A stretch of DNA of 64,000 nt. Source: an uncultured Granulosicoccaceae bacterium. Its GTDB lineage: Bacteria; Pseudomonadota; Gammaproteobacteria; Granulosicoccales; Granulosicoccaceae. Shown here one piece after another: positions 1-7,547 of this stretch. A model generated the notes under the pieces. It was not told where the DNA came from. It saw only the letters and a program-made list of their open reading frames with translations, and made no database searches. Every line of letters starts with the position of its first letter. Position 1 is the first letter of the stretch. The DNA lies in NCBI GenBank assembly GCA_937951345.1, contig CALFCF010000046.1, positions 1-64,000 on the forward strand, read 5' to 3'. The translations under genes and the position numbers were made by a program.

Positions 1-485
1 TCGTAGAAATCTACGGGTTGAGCTCAATCGAGTGAGCTGCGACGGCAGACGGGCACTGGTGGTGAATAGAAAACAGTGCGCGAACACCCACAGCGACGCT
101 AAAACTGCTTTTCTAACTGGAAATTGCCTAGTTTTCATCGTCACTGTTTTCGCCTTCGTGAATAGAGCAGGCTAGTACGCCTCCCAACCCCGATTCAGCA
201 GCGCGTCGCAGATGACTTTTATCACCGGGTAACGCACACCAGAACCTGTTGGCCGTAACACTTCTTTGAGTGGATATCGTGTGGACCGGAAAGCTGCATG
301 GTTTTAAAAACCTGGTTAGAGTGGTTACAGCACACCGAAGTATTCTATTAGCGTTGGTATTAGCGATTTCAATGTGTTAGAGAATTGACGTCGCACAATG
401 GCATTGAGTGATCGGGCGAAAGTCTTGTAGTACAGCATCGTAGTTGTTACATTCGTTTCCACAACGAACAGGAAAATGGAGACCT
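1..485. other. Intergenic region upstream of the BCCT transporter
   Basis: No convincing gene is seen here. Near the left edge there are two small palindromes: a CGTAG/CTACG hairpin at 2-15 and TTGAGCTCAA at 18-27. They could belong to the end of a gene outside the window. The last part must hold the promoter of the transporter, but I cannot single out a convincing -35/-10 pair. Confidence 0.5.
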
Positions 486-2075
486 ATGCAGAAACCCGCT
501 GACCCACAACAAAAATTAGAGTACGAAACCGATTTTAAAATGGGGCAAGACAATATCCGCCCTCTCGGTCTCGATATCCACAACCCGGTGTTTTTAATTT
601 CAAGCGTAGTCATTGTCGCGTTTGTAGTTCTATCACTGGCCAACCAGGAAGCCTCAGCTGAGTTTTTTGGTTGGTTAAGACCCTGGCTTACCAGTACCTT
701 TGACTGGTTTCTGGTGTTGTCAGTCAATGCAATAACAATCTTCTGTTTGGTATTAATCGTCTTACCGGTGGGATCGGTGCGGATCGGTGGCAAAGATGCA
801 ACGCCTGATTATTCCTATGCCGGCTGGATAGCGATGATGTTTGCTGCTGGCATTGGAATTGGCTTGTTGTTCTTCGGTGTTATGGAGCCTGTTTACTACA
901 ACTTTGCAGAAGGTGGTAACGCAAGCCCATTGAACATTGATATCACCCAGCCGGGTAATGAATATGCCGGAGTCATGGGTACTATCCATCACTGGGGACT
1001 GGAAGGCTGGGCTATTTATGCAGCGGTTGGTTTAAGCTTGGCGATTTTTTGTTACAACCTGAAATTACCCTTAACACTGCGCTCCGCTTTTTATCCAATA
1101 TTGGGTGAGCGAATCTGGGGTTGGTGGGGTCATACCATCGATATATTAGCGGTGTTTGCAACGCTTTTTGGTCTAACAACTTCATTGGGCCTTGGGGCGC
1201 AACAGGTTGCTGCTGGACTCAATGAGGTGGCAGGTATTGAGCCATCGAGCACAGTAACTGTGATGATTATTGTCGGCATTACACTCATTGCGCTGGGTTC
1301 AGTTTGTCTGGGAATGGATAAGGGTGTTAAACGGCTCTCCGAGATCAACATGGTGATGGCAGTGATGTTGTTTATTTTTGTCATAGCGATCACTGGCGTC
1401 GCTAGCGCGTTCACTCGTTATGCCAGCGTGATGGTTGATTATGTAGTTGCGTTACCAGCTCTTTCAAATCCATTTGGACGAGAAGACACCAGCTACTTTC
1501 ACGGCTGGACAACCTTTTATTGGGCGTGGTGGATTGCGTGGTCTCCTTTTGTTGGCATGTTCATCGCTCGAATATCAAAAGGCCGCACAGTGCGAGAATT
1601 CGTGATTTGCGCATTGCTTGCACCAACCCTGGTTTGCGCTCTTTGGATGTCTACCTTCGGTGGAGCCGCAATTGACATGTTGAATGCAGGCGGTGCAGAA
1701 GGGGTAAGAGCTACGGTTATCGATAGCTATGCACCGGAAGGTGCGCTTTTTGGCTTCCTCAAGGAATTACCGCTATATGGAATCGTTGCTCCGATATCAC
1801 TGCTCCTGATTGTCATCTTTTTCGTGACTTCATCAGATAGTGGCAGTCTGGTCATCGACACTATAACTGCTGGTGGAAAAATGGATGCGCCTGTTGTGCA
1901 ACGTATATTCTGGTGCATTCTGGAAGGTCTTGTAGCAATTGCATTACTGTTGGGCGGCGGATTGGCTGCGCTGCAAGGTGCAGCTGTATCAACCGGCATT
2001 CCGTTTACAATCGTGGTTTTAGTCATGTGCTACTGCCTGTGGCTTGCGTTGAGATCAGAACGCTCGAAACTGTAG
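486..2075 (+). CDS. BCCT-family transporter (betaine/choline/carnitine type)
   Basis: Sodium- or proton-coupled uptake of a quaternary ammonium or related zwitterion across the inner membrane; the exact substrate cannot be read. The 529-residue protein is strongly hydrophobic, with about 12 membrane segments. It has the glycine-rich MFAAGIGIGLLFFGVMEP stretch (about residues 116-133) and the tryptophan-rich segment FYWAWWIAWSPFVGMF followed by ARISKGRTVREF (about 340-365), which forms the substrate pocket in BCCT proteins. GMDKGVKRLSE is also typical. I chose the ATG at 486 because GGAG lies 4-5 bases upstream and the N-terminus then matches family length; the ORF can be extended to 444. The C-terminus is short, without the long regulatory tail of BetP. 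No catabolic neighbour shows whether it serves osmoprotection or nutrition. Confidence 0.93.
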   Translation: MQKPADPQQKLEYETDFKMGQDNIRPLGLDIHNPVFLISSVVIVAFVVLSLANQEASAEFFGWLRPWLTSTFDWFLVLSVNAITIFCLVLIVLPVGSVRIGGKDATPDYSYAGWIAMMFAAGIGIGLLFFGVMEPVYYNFAEGGNASPLNIDITQPGNEYAGVMGTIHHWGLEGWAIYAAVGLSLAIFCYNLKLPLTLRSAFYPILGERIWGWWGHTIDILAVFATLFGLTTSLGLGAQQVAAGLNEVAGIEPSSTVTVMIIVGITLIALGSVCLGMDKGVKRLSEINMVMAVMLFIFVIAITGVASAFTRYASVMVDYVVALPALSNPFGREDTSYFHGWTTFYWAWWIAWSPFVGMFIARISKGRTVREFVICALLAPTLVCALWMSTFGGAAIDMLNAGGAEGVRATVIDSYAPEGALFGFLKELPLYGIVAPISLLLIVIFFVTSSDSGSLVIDTITAGGKMDAPVVQRIFWCILEGLVAIALLLGGGLAALQGAAVSTGIPFTIVVLVMCYCLWLALRSERSKL

Positions 2076-2107
2076 CGGTTAATCGACCACTCCGGTGCGG
2101 AATGGGT

Positions 2108-2136
2108 AGTGTCCCACAAGTGCATTGTGGGACACT
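2108..2136 (+). terminator. Strong 12-bp hairpin after the BCCT gene
   Basis: AGTGTCCCACAA and its exact complement TTGTGGGACACT are separated by a 5-base loop, beginning 33 bases after the BCCT stop codon. No U-tract follows (next bases TATCGCAG), so it is not a textbook intrinsic terminator. It could stabilise the transcript 3' end or be a protein-binding palindrome. Confidence 0.5.
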
Positions 2137-2953
2137 TATCGCAGTATGATAGGTAGTTCAGTGGCCAGGTATTCAGGGAGTTTCTATTTTGCAGCGAGCT
2201 TTCATTTTGAGCTGCGCCAATTTTAAAATTCCATTTACACAAACAGCAGATCCCGACGTTAGTTGATTGGAAAATTTTATTCAGAGATCCTTCGTATAAA
2301 ATTTATCTCACGCCGATGATTTCGCGGCTCTGAACAAGGTGCTCATCTGAAATTGGAGCACTTGACAACCGAGTGACGAATGTCTGTGTTTCAATCCGCA
2401 AAAAACCCTCCGTTTTGACTCCCATGTAATTTATCTTGTGCACGGTAAACTGAGTACAGGAAGAATGTCGTGTAGATAAACGCACAATTGATTAGCTGGG
2501 AACTTACGTAGAAGCCATCTCTAAATTGATCGGCGACGCCGAGTCCTGCACGCTGATCCTTCATTGTGTGCCGTTATGCGTTGTTCATTTAGTGAGTGAA
2601 ACTGCGCTGCTCGAGCGCCTCACCCCTTGCCTGAGAGCACAATCTTAATTTTGAGGTAGCTTCTACTTATTCAATGCTATCGCTTTTTCTTGCTTACAGT
2701 TGTTTCCGCCGGAAATCATTTCTGGACTTCTTTTGGTCCCGAACGAATACATAATCAGTAACTTCACGCGTGGCAAATCACACGCGGATAACTTATGTTC
2801 CGGCCCCATCTATTTGGGTGGAAACCATAAGGTGTCCGGAAATTTGAACTATCAGCTGCCCCCGTTCGCTAACTAATTGACTTTACATGCATAAGTCCGA
2901 GGCTGTTATTTGCCCAGAATTGCTCGAAATTCACCAAACAATAGTGATTTGGC
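2137..2953. other. Gene-free stretch holding a MITE-like repeat
   Basis: About 800 bases without a credible gene; the short ORFs on both strands resemble no family and lack start signals. It contains the MITE-like repeat at 2511-2663, a small inverted repeat CGCGTG/CACGCG at 2767-2786, and AACTTATGTTCCG at 2790-2802, which recurs at 4646-4658 on the far side of the HipBA module. Confidence 0.6.
2511..2663. repeat. MITE-like dispersed repeat, copy 1
   Basis: A 153-bp unit also found at 36738-36888. Its ends are imperfect inverted repeats: GAAGCCATCTCTAAATTGAT at the left, and GAAGCTACCTCAAAATTAAG at the right read on the other strand. The interior shares GCCGAGTCCTGCACGCTG, ACTGCGCTGCTCGAGCGCC and GCCTGAG-GCACAATCT with copy 2. 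It has no coding capacity. TA lies on both sides (2509-2510 and 2664-2665), which could be a target duplication, but copy 2 has none. The size and ends fit a non-autonomous miniature element. Confidence 0.75.
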
Positions 2954-2983
2954 TTGAATAATGTATCCTTCGTGATACATAAT
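2954..2983 (+). promoter_or_regulatory. Promoter and palindromic operator of the first HipBA module
   Basis: TTGAAT (2954-2959) and CATAAT (2978-2983) are 18 bases apart and form a plausible sigma-70 promoter. Inside it lies ATGTATC-N6-GATACAT (2961-2980), with perfect 7-bp arms. A second half-like ACGAAGGTA lies closer to the start codon. HipB-type antitoxins bind palindromes over their own promoter, so autoregulation by the adjacent gene is the natural reading. Confidence 0.6.
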
Positions 2984-3012
2984 TTGCTTTTATGTGTCAC
3001 GAAGGTACCAAT

Positions 3013-3372
3013 ATGCCTACTCCGACAACACCACCTAGCAAGGTGCGCCGAGCGCTGCGGTCGCTTGGGGCTGATATTCGCGATGCGCGCAAACGTCGTG
3101 CTTTATCCATGGAGACAGTTGCGGACAGGGCGTTCACTTCGCGTAAAACGCTTCAAAGAATCGAGCAAGGAGATTACAGCGTTAGTATTGGAATTTATGC
3201 TTCGGTGCTTAACGCACTCGGGTTGCTTGATGGGCTAACAGTACTGGCTGATCCTGCGAATGATGCAATTGGGATGGAACTGGTCAGGGCGAATCTTCCC
3301 CAGCGGGTGGGTTCTAAAAAGGTTGCGACCAGAAAACGTGGAAATAAAAAAGATGGTAGTGGTGACCAGTGA
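3013..3372 (+). CDS. HipB-like antitoxin (Xre/HTH_3 DNA-binding protein)
   Basis: Predicted antitoxin and transcriptional autorepressor of the following HipA kinase. The 119-residue protein has a Cro/C1-type helix-turn-helix in its first half (LGADIRDARKRRALSMETVADRAFTSR, then KTLQRIEQGD), as in HipB. The C-terminal tail is basic and rich in Lys, Arg and Gly. I start at the ATG at 3013, with AAGG a few bases upstream; an in-frame ATG at 2992 would add seven residues lying closer to the operator. The stop codon overlaps the hipA start by 4 bases (GTGA), so translation is coupled. A palindromic operator sits directly upstream. Confidence 0.85.
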   Translation: MPTPTTPPSKVRRALRSLGADIRDARKRRALSMETVADRAFTSRKTLQRIEQGDYSVSIGIYASVLNALGLLDGLTVLADPANDAIGMELVRANLPQRVGSKKVATRKRGNKKDGSGDQ

Positions 3373-4616
3373 GCGATATAGAAGTTTATATTTCGCTCGA
3401 TGGGTTCGACCAAAGAATTGGCACGCTGTTTCGGCAGCTCGCAAGAGGCAATGAGACGGTCAGTTTTGCTTATCATGATGACTGGCTTGGAAATTCTCAA
3501 CGTTTTTCACTTGAACCTGCTTTGCAAGTGGGCAAAGGACTATTCCATCCAAATAGTGAACGTGGAATTTTTGGATCAATAGGGGACTCCGCTCCTGACA
3601 CTTGGGGGCGAAGATTGATGCAGCGAGCTGAACGTCGAAGGGCTTTGATCGAATCGCGTCAACCACGAACATTGCTTGAAGCAGATTTTCTTTTGGGTGT
3701 TACCGATGTTTCGCGTCTTGGAGCACTTAGATTTAAGCAAGTTGATCAAAGCGAATTTCAGAAACCGATGGATGAAGGTGTACCTGGATTCATTCATCTG
3801 GGGCGGTTGTTGGACAGTGCCGACCGAATCGAACGTAATAGCGAAACTGATGAAGATCTTGATCTGATATTTGCACCCGGGTCATCTCTTGGTGGAGCAA
3901 GGCCAAAAGCGTCGGTTATAGATTCGCAAGGCAACTTGGCTATTGCTAAATTTCCCAAAGACACGGATGACTACCCAATTGAGACATGGGAGCATATTGC
4001 ACTGGTACTTGCGACACGTGCCGGAATAACGGTCGCCCGACATGAATTGCAAAAAATTAACGACAAGCCGGTTTTGCTATCGTGGCGCTTTGATCGAATT
4101 GGGCAAGAGCGGATTCCATTCCTCTCTGCCATGTCTTTATTACAGGCGAAAGACGGTGAGCGAGGAAGTTACGTGGAAGTCGTTGACGAACTCTCACAGC
4201 ACGGCGCAAACACAAAAGCAGATTCGGCAGAAATATTTCGACGCATGGTTTTTAATATCCTGGTGTCGAATGTTGATGATCACTTACGCAATCATGGTTT
4301 TCTTTGGACCGGTAAAAAGGGTTGGGTGTTGTCACCAGCCTATGACTTAAACCCAACACCGACCGACGTCAAACAGCGAATACTTAGCACTAATATCAGT
4401 CTTGAAGAGGGGACATGCTCAATTGAACTTGCGGTGTCGCAAGCCGAACTTTTTGGGCTAAGTTTAATTGAGGCTCGAAACGTGATTAGTGATGTTGCGG
4501 TAGCTGTGGCGACTTGGCGTGATGTTGCGAAAAGTGCTGGCTCAAGCAAATCTGAGCAAGATCGAATGTCCAGTGCCTTTGAGCATGATGATTTAATACA
4601 GGCGCTTAAGTGGTAA
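3369..4616 (+). CDS. HipA-family serine/threonine kinase toxin
   Basis: Toxin of a type II toxin-antitoxin pair. E. coli HipA phosphorylates glutamyl-tRNA synthetase; the target here is unknown. The 415-residue protein has the HipA N-terminal subdomain, then the GSSLGGARPKA loop (about residues 171-181), the catalytic NVDDHLRNH (301-309) and the metal-binding SPAYDLNP (322-329). All key residues look intact. The start is GTG, overlapping the antitoxin stop. The length is close to that of E. coli HipA (440). It differs clearly from the second HipA at 8.7-9.9 kb, so the two are not a recent duplication. Confidence 0.9.
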   Translation: MSDIEVYISLDGFDQRIGTLFRQLARGNETVSFAYHDDWLGNSQRFSLEPALQVGKGLFHPNSERGIFGSIGDSAPDTWGRRLMQRAERRRALIESRQPRTLLEADFLLGVTDVSRLGALRFKQVDQSEFQKPMDEGVPGFIHLGRLLDSADRIERNSETDEDLDLIFAPGSSLGGARPKASVIDSQGNLAIAKFPKDTDDYPIETWEHIALVLATRAGITVARHELQKINDKPVLLSWRFDRIGQERIPFLSAMSLLQAKDGERGSYVEVVDELSQHGANTKADSAEIFRRMVFNILVSNVDDHLRNHGFLWTGKKGWVLSPAYDLNPTPTDVKQRILSTNISLEEGTCSIELAVSQAELFGLSLIEARNVISDVAVAVATWRDVAKSAGSSKSEQDRMSSAFEHDDLIQALKW

Positions 4617-4627
4617 GAGCTCGAGCG

Positions 4628-4668
4628 GAGAATTCGCAAGCAGACAACTTATGTTCCGCTGAATTCTC
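4628..4668 (+). terminator. Inverted repeat after hipA, possible terminator
   Basis: GAGAATTC (4628-4635) and GAATTCTC (4661-4668) can pair across a 25-base loop that includes AACTTATGTTCCG. An AT-rich run (TATATATTTTAAA) follows. It lies 12 bases past the hipA stop. The long loop makes it a weak terminator candidate. Confidence 0.35.
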
Positions 4669-5060
4669 TATATATTTTAAAGGTTGCAGAAGAATTTTTG
4701 GAAAAGCGGTAAACTTTTGGTTCTACGGGTACCATGAACTGTCCGATCCGAACATCTTATGGTCCCGGCCCTAATAGAGCATTATGAGAGAGAGTGATGG
4801 TGGGCCCGGGAGGAGTCAACAATGCCATCCGAGAACCGAAGGCTTCCAGAGTAAAATGTATATGCTATCCGGGCTGGTATATGGGTTCAGAAACTTTGAG
4901 AATTACAGGCTAGAGCTTTACGATCCATACAGACCTCCAAATTTTATTACTAATAAACTGTCAGTGTGGGCGCTCAATTGAGCGCTGAGCAAGGTTGAGG
5001 GTAACTCTGGCGCTGGCGGTTTGCGCGCGCACGACACTTACCCCAAGTAGGGCAAACATA
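4669..5060. other. Gene-free stretch between hipA and vapB
   Basis: Apart from tRNA-fragment copy A, I see nothing convincing. A 65-codon ORF at 4784-4981 crosses the tRNA relic, lacks a ribosome site and resembles nothing, so I do not call it. Confidence 0.5.
4775..4820. repeat. Degenerate tRNA-Ile 3'-end fragment, copy A
   Basis: TGGTGGGCCCG followed by GAGGAGTCAAC matches, with a few changes, the complement of the 3' end of tRNA-Ile(CAU) at 10012-10036 (CCA, acceptor strand and part of the T arm). The preceding bases TAGAGC-TT-TGAGAGAGAGTGA are shared almost exactly with copy B at 5850-5883. Such relics arise when elements integrate at a tRNA 3' end. No integrase gene is nearby. Confidence 0.6.
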
Positions 5061-5089
5061 TTGATTATGCATACCTATGTGCATATAAT
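5061..5089 (+). promoter_or_regulatory. Promoter and operator of the VapBC module
   Basis: TTGATT (5061-5066) and TATAAT (5084-5089) are exactly 17 bases apart. Between and over them lies TATGCA-N8-TGCATA (5066-5085), a perfect 6-bp inverted repeat. VapB antitoxins repress their own promoter through such sites. This is one of the clearest promoters in the window. Confidence 0.7.
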
Positions 5090-5124
5090 AGTGCCTGTGC
5101 AGCCAAATTATTGTGATAAACCCA

Positions 5125-5316
5125 ATGAGAACCACACTCAACATTGATGACGAACTCTTACACCGTGCGCAAGAATTGACTGGCATTGATGAGAAAACAG
5201 CCTTGGTGAGGCAAGGTCTGGAAGCGCTTATAGCTCGAGAGAGTGCGCGACGCTTAGCAAAACTTGGCGGATCCGATCCGAATTTAAAAGACATCCCACG
5301 ACGTCGTTCAAAATAA
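5125..5316 (+). CDS. vapB: VapB-type antitoxin
   Basis: Predicted antitoxin that neutralises the adjacent PIN-domain ribonuclease and represses the operon. It is 63 residues long. The N-terminus MRTTLNIDDELLHRAQELTG is the usual ribbon-helix-helix start of this VapB group, and a basic C-terminal tail (IPRRRSK) would wrap the toxin. The ATG at 5125 is preferred over an in-frame GTG at 5113 because the family begins at MRTTLNID. Its stop codon shares one base with the vapC start (TAATG), so the pair is translationally coupled. Confidence 0.88.
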   Translation: MRTTLNIDDELLHRAQELTGIDEKTALVRQGLEALIARESARRLAKLGGSDPNLKDIPRRRSK

Positions 5317-5687
5317 TGAACGTTTTACTCGATACGTCGGTATGGATTGGGCATTTCAAAACATCCAATCTACGTGTGGTTCAATTGCTGGAATCTGAGT
5401 CAGTTGTTTCGCATGAGTTTGTGGTTGCTGAGATGGCGTGCGGTAGTTTAAAAGCCAGAGAAGAAACACTCGGTTACTTAAAAGAGTTGATTGCATTGCC
5501 AACTGTTTCTACTCAAGAGGTACTGCTGCTTATTGAGACCAAAAAGCTATACAGTCGAGGCATCGGTCTTATTGATGCGCACTTGCTAGCATCGACATTG
5601 ATAGTGTCGGATACCCAGTTATGGACAGCTGACAAACGATTAGAAAATATTGCTCAGGAGTTGGGCGTAGCATATTTAGTTAGTTGA
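5316..5687 (+). CDS. vapC: VapC-type PIN-domain ribonuclease toxin
   Basis: Predicted Mg-dependent endoribonuclease; VapC toxins often cut tRNA or 23S rRNA. The 123 residues form one PIN domain with the expected acidic residues: Asp in LLDTSVW near the N-terminus, Glu in VVAEMACG, Asp in GLIDAHLLAS and Asp in LWTADKRLE. The length is normal. It is coupled to vapB. Copies of the tRNA-Ile 3' end flank the module on both sides (4.8 and 5.87 kb), which suggests it arrived as a unit. Confidence 0.92.
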   Translation: MNVLLDTSVWIGHFKTSNLRVVQLLESESVVSHEFVVAEMACGSLKAREETLGYLKELIALPTVSTQEVLLLIETKKLYSRGIGLIDAHLLASTLIVSDTQLWTADKRLENIAQELGVAYLVS

Positions 5688-5789
5688 AATTACTAGAGCC
5701 AATCGAATAAAACCAATGTGTTCAGGAATTTTGAGAATTGCAGATCAAGGATACTGACTTACTGTGGGTGGGACGGTATTACTAATAGC

Positions 5790-5897
5790 GTCTAATGAAT
5801 GCCCGTCCCCCGCTAATTGGGTAGAGCCCTTATCTTGGTTACGGTCCTATAGAGCGTTTTGAGAGAGAGTGATGGTGGGCCCGACATGAGTCAACCG
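5790..5897. repeat. Direct repeat copy B: tRNA-Ile flank plus 3'-end relic
   Basis: Bases 5790-5828 match 9945-9983 with 3 differences in 39 (GTCTAATGAATG, CCCCCG-TAATTGGGTAGAGCC). Further right, TGGTGGGCCCG from 5873 matches the complement of the tRNA-Ile 3' end at 10012. The same order, flank then tRNA end, is seen at the intact tRNA. The two copies therefore bracket the 4.1-kb amine oxidase/TetR/HipBA segment like attachment-site duplications. Confidence 0.7.
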
Positions 5898-5972
5898 GGC
5901 CGCGCAGGCGGGGCCGCCGAGGTCTGCGACCAGATGTTTCAGTATACGTAGTAGGATCGCAACCAAGATAAG
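5829..5972. repeat. Imperfect 20-bp inverted repeat around tRNA relic B
   Basis: CTTATCTTGGTTACGGTCCT (5829-5848) pairs with AGGATCGCAACCAAGATAAG (5953-5972) at 17 of 20 positions. The 104 bases between include the tRNA 3'-end relic and a GC-rich patch. This could be the footprint of a small element inserted at the relic, or a large hairpin. Confidence 0.5.
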
Positions 5973-6149
5973 TCCGCAAGTTGTCATCAACCCAGGTCCG
6001 CATAATAGTTTGAGTTACATACCTAAGCAGCGTTGAGTAGCACGACTAATTGTGGATGCAGAGTAAATAAAATTGCCACTGTTATCAATGGCAGTATGAC
6101 AAACGAAAAGTAGGGGTTATTGTAAGTAATAATAATTGAATCTAAACTT

Positions 6150-7379
6150 CTACAGGTAAACGCCCGCCAGGGTTTGAAGTGCTCTATCTACCACAACGTT
6201 GTCCGGCTCTTTGCTAAGTTGAAGTGCCGCTGTACCTGCGTTAAAAGCCATAATAATAGGTTGATTCACGTACTTACCGATATTGAACCAGAAGTTAAAC
6301 TGGCCTCGAGGCAAGCCATTATTTGGTGTGATAATATTCGATTTGTCGTCCCAGAACGGTTCTTCAAAACGTAGATAGAGCTTGTCGAGTGTACCCATGC
6401 CCATTCTGGCGATGGCGGCTTGTTTCTGTTCCGGTAATGCAGGTGATAAGGCAATTACCTTCTTTTTCAATACACCGAGCGGCACAGTCACAATCACCGC
6501 ATCATATTTTTCTAAGTCTTTATCTTGTACGCCGATCATCACCTCAGTACCCGAGTGTTCAATACGATCAACAGTGGCATTGAGCTGCACTTCGTAGTCG
6601 GCTCTAAGGGCCATGAAAATTTCGTCATAGCCATTTGGAAATACCACGTCAGTTCCCTTGTAACCGAAGCCGTATTGCTCGTACTGATTCATGGTTGCTT
6701 TTAAGTTTAGCTTGCCAACTTCTGCACCGGTTGATGTGTATAAACCCCATTCTTCCAACCATCCCGGTGCCAACAGGGTCCATATTTTCCGTCCGTTCTT
6801 ACCTCTAATAATATTATCGTCGGGAGTCGGGATGCGTTTTATACCGACATCATTAGATAATGCTGATATAGGGTTACCATCGGGCCCATGTATCCACGAC
6901 GCACCCAAATCGAGTGGTGTGCCAAGGCTTTTGCGATCTGTCCAAATTCGTCCACCGATGCGGTTTCGGCCTTCGAATACCACCACGTTTTTGCCTTGTT
7001 CCGATAATAGCTTTGCAGCTGAGCTACCACTGACACCTGCACCAATAATGGCGATATTCTTGTGCGCAGTTGCTGCAAGTTGCTTCGCTACGCTCTGACC
7101 CGACTCAAAGGCAGCCTGTACGCTGACTTGGTAGTGTGGGTTCAGAGCTTCACCGGCAAAGTAGACACGATCACCGATAGGTTCCAACAAGGTTTTACGA
7201 TCAGCGTCCCCGGATCCTTTAGCAAAATAGGAGTAGGAGCCATAAGAGAACGGATCTTGACTCCAGTTTGTGCGCACATAACCTACTAGCGGTGAAGGTG
7301 TTTTCGGAACGTCTGCCGCCTTTGCATAACCAGATAAAGGCACGGCCGCTACCATGGCCATAAAGTTACGTCGATCCAT
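6150..7379 (-). CDS. Flavin amine oxidase with circularly permuted domain order
   Basis: Predicted FAD-dependent oxidase of a primary or polyamine substrate (MAO/LSD1/polyamine oxidase family). The start at 7379 gives MDRRNF then a hydrophobic stretch ending in AKA, a Tat-like export signal. Next comes what is normally the C-terminal end of the family: VGYVRTNWSQDPFSYGSYSY, then VYFAGEALNPHYQVSVQAAF. Only after that comes the normal N-terminal FAD-binding motif IAIIGAGVSGSSAA, then GRIGGRIW-type and LDLGASWIHG motifs. The protein ends at ALQTLAGVYL, exactly where the moved block would usually continue. Total 409 residues from this start. It is divergent from a TetR regulator, with twin operators between. 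No part seems lost, so it may be active, but this is inferred. Confidence 0.85.
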   Translation of the reverse strand: MDRRNFMAMVAAVPLSGYAKAADVPKTPSPLVGYVRTNWSQDPFSYGSYSYFAKGSGDADRKTLLEPIGDRVYFAGEALNPHYQVSVQAAFESGQSVAKQLAATAHKNIAIIGAGVSGSSAAKLLSEQGKNVVVFEGRNRIGGRIWTDRKSLGTPLDLGASWIHGPDGNPISALSNDVGIKRIPTPDDNIIRGKNGRKIWTLLAPGWLEEWGLYTSTGAEVGKLNLKATMNQYEQYGFGYKGTDVVFPNGYDEIFMALRADYEVQLNATVDRIEHSGTEVMIGVQDKDLEKYDAVIVTVPLGVLKKKVIALSPALPEQKQAAIARMGMGTLDKLYLRFEEPFWDDKSNIITPNNGLPRGQFNFWFNIGKYVNQPIIMAFNAGTAALQLSKEPDNVVVDRALQTLAGVYL

Positions 7380-7425
7380 TGTTTTGTCTCTAATCTGATT
7401 TGAAATAGTGGAGAGAAGTATTGAA

Positions 7426-7479
7426 TAGGTCATATGACCTAACATTAAGTTATTTTAAGTCGAATGACCTAATTGTCAA
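7426..7479. promoter_or_regulatory. Twin TetR operators over the amine oxidase promoter
   Basis: A perfect 16-bp palindrome TAGGTCATATGACCTA lies at 7426-7441. A second, imperfect copy TAAGTCGAATGACCTA lies at 7456-7471, exactly 30 bases away (about three helical turns). On the minus strand TTGACA (7479-7474) and TAAAAT (7457-7452), 16 bases apart, form a strong promoter for the amine oxidase that the second operator covers. The divergent TetR protein is the obvious ligand. Confidence 0.75.
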
Positions 7480-7547
7480 GTACAGGTGCTATATCATGCT
7501 TCAACAAGCGAGCGGATGAGCGGCCGGATAATGATGGATTTTGTACT

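Larger units (their letters stand above)
5688..6149. other. Gene-free stretch with tRNA relic and inverted repeat
   Basis: No gene is seen. It carries direct-repeat copy B (5790-5897) and a larger inverted repeat (5829-5972), and is otherwise AT-rich. It separates the VapBC unit from the amine oxidase unit. Confidence 0.6.

Noticed and set aside
4784-4981. 65-codon ORF between hipA and vapB
   Set aside because: It crosses the tRNA relic, has atypical composition and no start signal.
6150-7379. Amine oxidase as a truncated pseudogene
   Set aside because: The seemingly missing C-terminal block is present at the N-terminus, and the reading frame is open throughout, so permutation explains it better than truncation.
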